Source: Alteromonadaceae bacterium
GTDB lineage: Bacteria > Pseudomonadota > Gammaproteobacteria > Enterobacterales > Alteromonadaceae
Length of the DNA: 41,582 nucleotides
NCBI GenBank assembly: GCA_013216015.1
Contig: JABSOI010000053.1
Location: forward strand, 1 to 41,582
Reading direction: 5' to 3'
Shown: piece by piece, positions 35,786-41,582 of the stretch
Layout of the letters: every line of letters starts with the position of its first letter
Numbering within the stretch: the first letter of the stretch is position 1
The notes under the pieces: model-generated
The model's database searches: none
What the model saw: only the letters and a program-made list of their open reading frames with translations
Told to the model about the DNA's origin: nothing
Program-made: the position numbers and the translations under genes

Positions 35786-35832
35786 CATAATGATATTATC
35801 AACTAAGCAATGAAAAACCTGATGTGTATCAA
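35786..35832 (-). promoter_or_regulatory. Putative FNR-dependent promoter of the moaA operon
   Basis: CTGATGTGTATCAA at 35819-35832 differs by one base from the FNR consensus TTGAT-N4-ATCAA. On the minus strand a TAATAT -10-like hexamer lies at 35793-35798. The box would be centred about 40 bases upstream of the start, the class II activator position. Anaerobic induction fits the use of Moco enzymes. Confidence 0.5.
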
Positions 35833-35896
35833 TATAGCTTGATATAGTAGTATTTTTTACGTTGGTTATCTGTGCTATAGGTGTCTGTTGCGCGGG

Positions 35897-35902
35897 TATA
35901 AT
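35897..35902 (+). promoter_or_regulatory. Putative -10 box of moeA
   Basis: A consensus TATAAT lies about 90 bp before the moeA ATG. The -35 (CTATAG, 16-bp spacing) is weak, so an activator may be needed. The rest of the 35670-35993 divergent gap holds no gene. Confidence 0.4.
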
Positions 35903-35993
35903 AGTTTTATCCATTTTAATTTTTTTAACTTTATTTTTTAATCATTTTTCAAATAGTTTTCAAATAAGTTATTCAAACAAATAAGAGTTTACC

Positions 35994-37328
35994 ATGACCG
36001 ATTGTTTTTCTGCTCCCGGATTATTAAATTTTGAACAAGCGTTAAGTAATATGCTTGCCAGCATTAAGCCTATAGGTTTTGATGATTGTGAAACAGTTAC
36101 TATTGAAAATGCGTTAGGAAGAGTACTTGCTCAAGATATCAATAGCCCCTTGAATGTACCGCCCCACGATAATTCTGCAATGGATGGATATGCCTTTGCC
36201 TTTGAAAGTTTAATTTCAACTGATTGTTTAACACTGGTTGGTCGTTCCATGGCGGGACAACCTTATCAAGGTGTATGTCAAGCTGGCCAGTGCATTAGAA
36301 TTATGACTGGCGGAAAAATGCCCCTTGGATGTGACACAGTTGAAATGCAGGAAAATTGTGATTTACTTATTTCGAAAACTGAAGCACCCCAAACTGAAGC
36401 AGCTAAAACTGAAGCACCCCAAACTGAAGCAGCTAAAACTGAAGTGCAGCAAAATGAACAGAAGCAAACCGTACGTTTTTCAGGTAAAAAATTGTTAGGC
36501 TCACACGTACGTTATGCCGGTGAAGATATTCAAAATGGTCAAAAAGTTTTTAATAAAGAACATAGATTAACCGCGATAGATATAGGTGTTTTAGCTTCGT
36601 TAGGTATTGCTTTGGTAAAAGTTATCCGCAAACTTAATGTTGCATTGATTGCGACTGGTGATGAATTAAAGACGCCGGGACAAACTTTAACGCAAGGGGA
36701 TATTTTCGAAAGTAACCGTTATGTTTTATCGGCAATGTTGAATAAGCTAAATGTTAACGTGATTGATTTCGGTGTAATTGAAGATGATTTTCAAGCAATT
36801 AAAAGCGCCTTTGAACAAGCTGATTTACAAGCTGATGCAGTTATTTCTTCGGGTGGAGTTTCAGTTGGAGATGCAGATTATACTAAAGATGTATTAGATG
36901 AATTGGGGGAAATTGATTTTTGGAAAATTGCAATGAAACCTGGAAAGCCTTTTGCCTTTGGTCATTTAAAAAACAGCATTTTTTTTGGCTTACCGGGGAA
37001 TCCTGTTTCAGCTTTAGTTACCTTTCATCAACTGGCGCTACCGGGTTTATTAAAATTACAACAGTGTGAGGCTCAAAAGCGGATACACCTGAAGGTAAAA
37101 ACAACGACCGATCTACGAAAATCGCCCGGCAGAATGGATTTACAACGAGGGATTTTATCAATAAATGAAAAAGGTGAAAATGTAGTGACCAGCACAGGAG
37201 CGCAAGGCTCTGGGATTTTATCAAGTTTGTCTAAAGCTAATTGTTATATTGTTTTGCCTTCGTCTCAGGGTAAAGTATTTGCTGGGGAAATGGTTACTGT
37301 ACAAATGTTTGATCAATATTTGAGTTAA
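35994..37328 (+). CDS. moeA: Molybdopterin molybdenumtransferase MoeA
   Basis: A 444-residue enzyme that inserts molybdate into adenylylated molybdopterin. Motifs are NVPPHDNSAMDGYA, RIMTGGKMPLGCDTVEMQE, ALIATGDEL, ESNRYVL, SSGGVSVGDADYTKDVL, KIAMKPGKPFAFG and FGLPGNPVSALVTF. Near residue 130 an insert TEAPQTEAAKTEAPQTEAAK is encoded by two 30-bp repeats (36375-36445), extending a loop and making the protein longer than the usual ~410. It is divergent from the moaA operon, so the two units share one control region. Confidence 0.95.
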   Translation: MTDCFSAPGLLNFEQALSNMLASIKPIGFDDCETVTIENALGRVLAQDINSPLNVPPHDNSAMDGYAFAFESLISTDCLTLVGRSMAGQPYQGVCQAGQCIRIMTGGKMPLGCDTVEMQENCDLLISKTEAPQTEAAKTEAPQTEAAKTEVQQNEQKQTVRFSGKKLLGSHVRYAGEDIQNGQKVFNKEHRLTAIDIGVLASLGIALVKVIRKLNVALIATGDELKTPGQTLTQGDIFESNRYVLSAMLNKLNVNVIDFGVIEDDFQAIKSAFEQADLQADAVISSGGVSVGDADYTKDVLDELGEIDFWKIAMKPGKPFAFGHLKNSIFFGLPGNPVSALVTFHQLALPGLLKLQQCEAQKRIHLKVKTTTDLRKSPGRMDLQRGILSINEKGENVVTSTGAQGSGILSSLSKANCYIVLPSSQGKVFAGEMVTVQMFDQYLS

Positions 37329-37378
37329 TGCCAAAAGTGATATTTTTGACTATATAAGGGATTTACAAAGGGATTATT

Positions 37379-38128
37379 ATGAAAGAAAAAATATTTTTTA
37401 TTCCCGGTACTATGTGCGATATACGTTTATGGGATGAACTTTGGCTTCACCTTGAAAACGCACCAGGTAACGACTATCAACTGATACACGTGCCAATCCC
37501 TAAAGAAGATACAATGGGCAAAATATTGTCACAACTGTATTGCTTCATCAATGAGCAAAGTGATCACTTAAATATTGAGAAAGACTTGAGGGATAAAAGC
37601 ATTAATTTATTAGGCTTTTCTCTGGGAGGATATTTAGCAAGTGCTTTTTATGCCTCATATCCCGACAAAGTTAAAAAAATGTTTAACGCCTCGAATACGC
37701 CTTGTATTTTACCCGAAGCCGAATTATTAGTCCGACAAAGGATCATAGCTTGGATAGAGGTAAATGGTTATTCAGGACTTCTGCCTAAAAGAGCCTCAGA
37801 ATTACTTCACCAAAACAATAAGCAAAACAATGCAATTATAGATAAAATGAGGGCAATGGATAAAGCGCTTGGAGAAGAGGTTTTATTACAGCAATACAAG
37901 GTAACCACAGAACGGGAAGACTTGTTTACCGGGTTATTAAAAGCTGATATACCAATAACATTTTGTCATGGTGTCGAAGATAGCTTGGTTAATAGCGCTC
38001 TTTTCGATAAAATGCCCGCCAACAACACACTTATTCAGCATATTGAAATTTCTGGCGCGGGTCATATGTTGCCACTGGAACAACCTGAGGCAATGGCAAA
38101 AGCAATATTGTTATGGCTTGAAAAGTGA
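37379..38128 (+). CDS. Alpha/beta hydrolase
   Basis: A 249-residue alpha/beta-fold hydrolase. The nucleophile elbow is LLGFSLGGYLAS (Ser in GFSLG), the oxyanion loop is IFFIPGTMCDIRLWDEL, the acid is likely Asp in CHGVEDSLV, and the catalytic His is in GAGHMLPLEQPEAM. No signal peptide. The substrate cannot be inferred; small esters, lactones or peptides are all possible. It lies 50 bp after moeA and has no obvious link to cofactor synthesis. Confidence 0.85.
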   Translation: MKEKIFFIPGTMCDIRLWDELWLHLENAPGNDYQLIHVPIPKEDTMGKILSQLYCFINEQSDHLNIEKDLRDKSINLLGFSLGGYLASAFYASYPDKVKKMFNASNTPCILPEAELLVRQRIIAWIEVNGYSGLLPKRASELLHQNNKQNNAIIDKMRAMDKALGEEVLLQQYKVTTEREDLFTGLLKADIPITFCHGVEDSLVNSALFDKMPANNTLIQHIEISGAGHMLPLEQPEAMAKAILLWLEK

Positions 38129-38239
38129 AATATTCAACTATTTAGCACTTATATTTAAACGACTTGGACATGGAGTTTCAAAGCTTCTTTTTTAGGTCGA
38201 TTGCTATTGTGCCAAAAATGCAAAATACAGGATATCACC

Positions 38240-39640
38240 TTGAGCAATAAAGCCTTCTCAACCCTTAATTTAAATTCAGATTTACTAAAAAATATTTCAT
38301 CGCTGGGTTATCAGCAGATGACAGATATTCAAGCACAGAGCTTACCTTATATTCTTGCAGGCAAGGATGTTATTGCTCAAGGAAAAACTGGCTCAGGAAA
38401 AACAGCAGCATTTGGTTTAGGTTTGCTTCAAAAACTTAATGTAAAACGCTTTCGTATTCAAACTATCGTACTTTGTCCAACCCGTGAATTAGCGGATCAG
38501 GTGGCGAAAGAAATTCGTAAACTGGCACGTACTATTCATAACATAAAAGTATTAACTTTGTGTGGTGGCATGCCTTTTGGACCACAAGTGGGATCTTTAG
38601 AACATGGTGCGCATATTATTGTTGGCACACCGGGACGTATTGAGGATCACTTGGGTAGAGGAACATTGAAATTAGATGATGTGTCGACCTTAGTACTTGA
38701 TGAAGCTGATCGCATGCTGGAAATGGGTTTTCAAGCAACCATTGACTATATTATTGAACAAACCCCTGATAACAGACAAACGTTATTATTCAGTGCTACT
38801 TATCCATCAAAAATTCAACAGATCGCACAAAGGATCATGGTTAAACCTGTGATGGTTGAAGCGAAAGAAAATCATGATGACAGCAGTATTGAACAACACT
38901 TCTTTAAAGTAGACGATAATGAGCAGAGAATAACAGCAATAAGATTGTTATTGTTGCAACATCGTCCTGCGTCCAGCGTTGTTTTTTGTAATACAAAAGT
39001 TGAAGTACAAGCGGTTGCTGATACGCTGGAAAATTATGGTTTTAGTGCTATTGCCTTACATGGTGATTTAGAACAAAGAGACAGAGATCAAACCTTAGTA
39101 CGTTTTGCCAATAAAAGTGCCTCTATTCTGGTTGCTACCGATGTTGCTGCTCGTGGTCTGGATATTGAAGCGTTAGATGCGGTATTTAATTATCATATTG
39201 CCCGTGATGCTGAAATACATGTGCATCGTATTGGTCGTACGGGTCGTGCTGGTAGTCAAGGTCATGCTTATTCTTTATTTAGTGATAAAGAAAGTTACAA
39301 AATTGGTTTGCTGGAAGACTATTTGGGCAGAACAATTGAAAGTGAAGATTTACCCCCTGAAAGTGTTTTGGATCAACCTGTGTTTTCGCCATTAATGACC
39401 ACTATTCAAATTGATGGTGGTAAAAAACAAAAAGTACGTCCGGGTGATATTTTAGGTGCGCTTACGGGTAAGGCCCAGGGAAAACAAGCCGTTGAAGGTA
39501 AACAAGTAGGTAAAATTCAATTGTTTGATAACTGGGCGTATGTTGCTGTTGCTAAAAGTGTGTCAAAACGTGCGTTGAAAAAATTATCTGAAGGTAAGCT
39601 TAAAGGACGAACATTTCGAGTAAGAGAACTTAAAAGCTGA
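38240..39640 (+). CDS. dbpA: ATP-dependent RNA helicase DbpA
   Basis: A 466-residue DEAD-box helicase acting on 23S rRNA during 50S assembly. Motifs run in order: Q motif (FSTLNLNSDLLKNISSLGYQQMTDIQ), AQGKTGSGKTA (I), PTRELA, VGTPGR, LDEADRM (II, DEAD), SATYP (III), VATDVAARGLDI (V) and HRIGRTGRAG (VI). The C-terminal RNA-binding DbpA domain (VRPGDILGALTG...KIQLFDNWAYVAV) recognises hairpin 92. TTG 38240 with AGGA seven bases upstream fits the E. coli protein start better than the TTG at 38201. Confidence 0.94.
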   Translation: MSNKAFSTLNLNSDLLKNISSLGYQQMTDIQAQSLPYILAGKDVIAQGKTGSGKTAAFGLGLLQKLNVKRFRIQTIVLCPTRELADQVAKEIRKLARTIHNIKVLTLCGGMPFGPQVGSLEHGAHIIVGTPGRIEDHLGRGTLKLDDVSTLVLDEADRMLEMGFQATIDYIIEQTPDNRQTLLFSATYPSKIQQIAQRIMVKPVMVEAKENHDDSSIEQHFFKVDDNEQRITAIRLLLLQHRPASSVVFCNTKVEVQAVADTLENYGFSAIALHGDLEQRDRDQTLVRFANKSASILVATDVAARGLDIEALDAVFNYHIARDAEIHVHRIGRTGRAGSQGHAYSLFSDKESYKIGLLEDYLGRTIESEDLPPESVLDQPVFSPLMTTIQIDGGKKQKVRPGDILGALTGKAQGKQAVEGKQVGKIQLFDNWAYVAVAKSVSKRALKKLSEGKLKGRTFRVRELKS

Positions 39641-39749
39641 TCTTTAAACATTAAGATTAACAATTAACTTTAACATTTACTTTTTAGTTTAAAATTTTAC
39701 TATCAAAATTTAAGCTTGGTATTTGTTTTGTTATTTGCTACTATTTTTA

Positions 39750-39765
39750 CTGTGGTTTTATACAG
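39750..39765 (+). promoter_or_regulatory. LexA (SOS) box upstream of yebG
   Basis: CTGTGGTTTTATACAG matches CTGT-N8-ACAG. A TTGCTA -35-like and a TATACA -10-like hexamer, 18 bp apart, overlap it, so bound LexA would block the promoter. The start codon of yebG is 155 bp downstream; E. coli yebG is an SOS gene. Confidence 0.75.
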
Positions 39766-39884
39766 TTATCCGTATAGTTGATTTTTACAATAACATTGAT
39801 TGGTATATGGATTGCTATAAAGTATTGTTTTAAAAAATTTTGTAAAACATATTTAAATAAAGCACAATGAATTGGTTGAACAGA

Positions 39885-39914
39885 ATTTAGAAATAAGGTA
39901 TTTAGAAATAAGGA
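39885..39914 (+). repeat. Duplicated 15-bp ribosome-binding segment before yebG
   Basis: ATTTAGAAATAAGGT at 39885-39899 is repeated as ATTTAGAAATAAGGA at 39900-39914. Each copy has an AAGG; the second is correctly spaced for the yebG ATG. Confidence 0.8.
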
Positions 39915-39920
39915 ATAAAA

Positions 39921-40349
39921 ATGGCCGTTGAAAGTCGATATGTTGTGATTAGAGAAGGTGTAGAGGTGCAAACATTTATGGATAAGAAAGCTGCTGACGA
40001 ATATGACAAAATGCTCGATATGGCGGATAACCTAGCCGAATTATTCAGCACTGCATCCCTGAAGTTAACTGAATCACTGACAGAAGAGTTGAGTATTTAT
40101 CTTGCTCAAAACCGTGAACAAGTTTTGATTGCGCTACAAGCAAAAAAACCAGCCAAAAAGCCAGCAAAGAAACCAGCTGAAACAACAGAGGAAGTAGTTA
40201 AGGTAGAGCCAGACGTAAATACAGAGGCTGCAGTAAAACAAGAGCCAAAAGTAAAGGCGGAGCGAAAAACGAAAGCAAAACCGAAGTCAAAGTCAAAGGT
40301 AGCGAGTGCTGAATCTTTGGCAGATGAAAAAAAATTAGAGACCGCCTAG
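39921..40349 (+). CDS. yebG: DNA damage-inducible protein YebG
   Basis: A 142-residue YebG. The N-terminal ~75 residues match the family (MAVESRYVVIREGVEVQTFMDKKAADEYDKMLDMADNL), and homologues end near residue 95-100. The C-terminal tail is a long basic, Lys/Ala/Pro-rich extension (KKPAKKPAKKPA, then KAERKTKAKPKSKSK) resembling histone-like tails, which may bind nucleic acid. SOS control is supported by an upstream LexA box. The cellular role of YebG is not well defined. Confidence 0.9.
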   Translation: MAVESRYVVIREGVEVQTFMDKKAADEYDKMLDMADNLAELFSTASLKLTESLTEELSIYLAQNREQVLIALQAKKPAKKPAKKPAETTEEVVKVEPDVNTEAAVKQEPKVKAERKTKAKPKSKSKVASAESLADEKKLETA

Positions 40350-40443
40350 ATTATTTCTAAGCAGGTGTGGCGTATGCAGGAAGTATGTGTATTACATTCT
40401 GACAAAGAAGAAAATATTAGTTTTGTGGTAGAGTGCAGATAAA

Positions 40444-41205
40444 TTGTCAGTAGTTGAAGTTGTAGATACAGAATTAAATTATCTGCTGGTTCGTAGTGAA
40501 CGCCGTAAAACGGTTGGTTTGTATGTTAAGCAAGGTAAAATTACTGTACGTGCGCCATATTATTTAGATCAAAAGTATATTGACGCACTAGTACAAAAAA
40601 AATCACTTTGGTTGAAAGCAAAACTTGCAGAACAATCGCAACAGCAAAGGTCAACACCATCTCTTTTTATTGACGGTAGTTTTTTATGGGTGCAGGGAAA
40701 GTATAAAAAACTCACTGTTATTTACGGTAAAAAAAATCAAGTTAATAATCTTACTGACGAATTGCAAATTGTGCTGGCAAAATTAAATCCCGGCAGAGTA
40801 TCTGATCAGGAAATATCAGATCAAAGCAATGAACAAGAACAAAGACTAAAAGTTAAAAAACTGCTGGAAAAATGGTTTAAAAATCAAGCTGAGACATATA
40901 TTACTGAAAACTTACCTTATTATTGTGCTAAAACAAATTTGAAGCCCAAGAGTTTTAAAATCAGACAATATAAAGCTCGATGGGGAAGTTGCAACAGTAA
41001 ACAAGAATTAAGCTTTAATTATTTATTGATGATGGCCCCAAAATGGGTAATTGATTATGTGATTATTCATGAATTATGTCATCTGGAACACCTCAACCAT
41101 TCAGCGAAGTTCTGGCAATTAGTTAATCAGCATTGCCCTGAGTACTCAGCCGCGAAAAGTTGGATGAAAACACGTCAAAGTCAATTACAGTGGACTTTAG
41201 ATTAA
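40444..41205 (+). CDS. YgjP/SprT-like zinc metallopeptidase family protein (DUF45)
   Basis: A 253-residue protein of the YgjP/WLM-like DUF45 group. It has the zinc motif HELCHLEHLNHSAKFW near residue 209 (HExxH, third ligand His downstream), preceded by KARWGSCNSKQELSFNYLLMMAPKWVIDYVI, which is typical of the family. The N-terminus RSERRKTVGLYVKQGKITVRAP also fits. The start is uncertain: TTG 40444 has only a weak GAGTG upstream. The substrate is unknown. About 95 bp separate it from yebG. Confidence 0.85.
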   Translation: MSVVEVVDTELNYLLVRSERRKTVGLYVKQGKITVRAPYYLDQKYIDALVQKKSLWLKAKLAEQSQQQRSTPSLFIDGSFLWVQGKYKKLTVIYGKKNQVNNLTDELQIVLAKLNPGRVSDQEISDQSNEQEQRLKVKKLLEKWFKNQAETYITENLPYYCAKTNLKPKSFKIRQYKARWGSCNSKQELSFNYLLMMAPKWVIDYVIIHELCHLEHLNHSAKFWQLVNQHCPEYSAAKSWMKTRQSQLQWTLD

Positions 41206-41213
41206 TCATATCA

Positions 41214-41467
41214 ATTGGCTATGTCCCAGTTAACTGTGACCAAAACTATAACGTACTGTTTTATAATGCTTATTAGCTAAAAGCAACTTGACTTTTATAA
41301 AGTCAAAATTTTACCGCGTAGGATGGGTTAGCCGCAGGCGTAACCCATCAAAACATCAGATTTTAACCGTGTTATCAGCTAGTTGTGCTGTACAAAGTGA
41401 TGGGCTAAGCCGTTGTCTAACTCTTCCTACTATTATTATAGACACAGTTAACTGGGACATAGCCAAT
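41214..41467. mobile_element. 254-bp element with perfect 25-bp terminal inverted repeats
   Basis: Begins with ATTGGCTATGTCCCAGTTAA (41214 onward, 25-bp arm to 41238) and ends with its exact inverted complement (41443-41467). Between them lies a copy of the GTAGGATGGGTTAG palindrome (41316-41430). No coding capacity. A related start follows at 41471. Confidence 0.85.
41316..41430. repeat. GTAGGATGGGTTAGC palindromic repeat, copy 2
   Basis: Same arms and middle as copy 1 at 6564-6684, with the right arm partly decayed (GGGCTAAGCC, CTAACTCTTCCTAC). It lies inside the 254-bp element. Confidence 0.8.
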
Positions 41468-41470
41468 CCC

Positions 41471-41582
41471 ATTGGCTATGTACTGGTTAAATGTTGCTAC
41501 GTCCGTAACCAGTTGTTTTCTATTTATTTATCTGTCGCCTCAAGATTTCAACGCGTAGGATGGGTTAGCCGAAGGCGTAACC
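41471..41582. repeat. Start of a further nested repeat, cut by the window edge
   Basis: ATTGGCTATGTACTGGTTAA at 41471 resembles the arm of the preceding element with changes, and about 80 bp later GTAGGATGGGTTAGCC and GGCGTAACC start another copy of the palindrome. The element continues beyond the window. Confidence 0.65.

Noticed and set aside
39747-39971. 74-residue minus-strand frame before yebG
   Set aside because: It overlaps the LexA box and the yebG start, with no ribosome binding site or recognisable sequence.

Overview
The window reads as chromosomal DNA of a low-GC marine gammaproteobacterium, most likely in or near Colwelliaceae (Alteromonadales). This is inferred from the AT-rich coding style, the relA-mazG pair, a YeeN-type YebC protein, DbpA, YebG, and numerous short palindromic repeats. 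No species assignment can be made from sequence alone.

Layout. (1) Positions 1-3.4 kb are an accessory flank: a tRNA-Arg(CCU)-like 3' fragment, a lipoprotein with PKD/Ig-like and DUF6174-like parts, a five-bladed tectonin-like protein, and a 157-bp palindromic mobile repeat. (2) 3.4-8.5 kb is housekeeping: relA and mazG facing yebC and a D-glycerate 3-kinase-like P-loop kinase. (3) 8.9-17.4 kb holds signalling and secretion genes: a membrane hybrid histidine kinase ending in a receiver and an AraC DNA-binding domain; a convergent periplasmic propeller/Y_Y_Y protein with a degenerate GGDEF domain; and a subtilisin-like protease ending in six 11-residue aromatic repeats. (4) 17.9-28.1 kb is a defence island: a complete Wadjet (jetABCD) operon, a 46-residue orphan ORF with its own terminator, and a two-gene AAA ATPase/Toprim-like pair whose second gene is broken by another copy of the mobile repeat. 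(5) 28.2-37.3 kb is a near-complete molybdenum cofactor and molybdate uptake locus: moaA-mobA-moaB-moaC-moaD-moaE-modA-modB-modC-moeB on the minus strand with a Moco-type riboswitch and an FNR-like box, and divergent moeA. (6) 37.4-41.2 kb has an alpha/beta hydrolase, dbpA, LexA-controlled yebG and a YgjP-type metalloprotein. It ends in nested inverted repeats that run off the window.

How the genes work together. JetABC is expected to form an SMC-type complex that recognises plasmid DNA, cleaved by the Toprim protein JetD. The neighbouring ATPase/Toprim pair has the architecture of AbiL/PARIS-like abortive systems but appears inactivated. The moa/mob/moe/mod genes import molybdate and build the cofactor, with feedback through the riboswitch.

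The most unusual window-wide signal is a large number of short tandem arrays. In genes the units are multiples of 3 (12, 15, 30, 33 bp). Between operon genes they are 13-14 bp, and in three of four cases the array includes or starts at the stop codon of the upstream gene. A second signal is a TA-flanked 157-159 bp non-coding element whose insertion into the Toprim-like gene can be undone on paper to restore an open frame.
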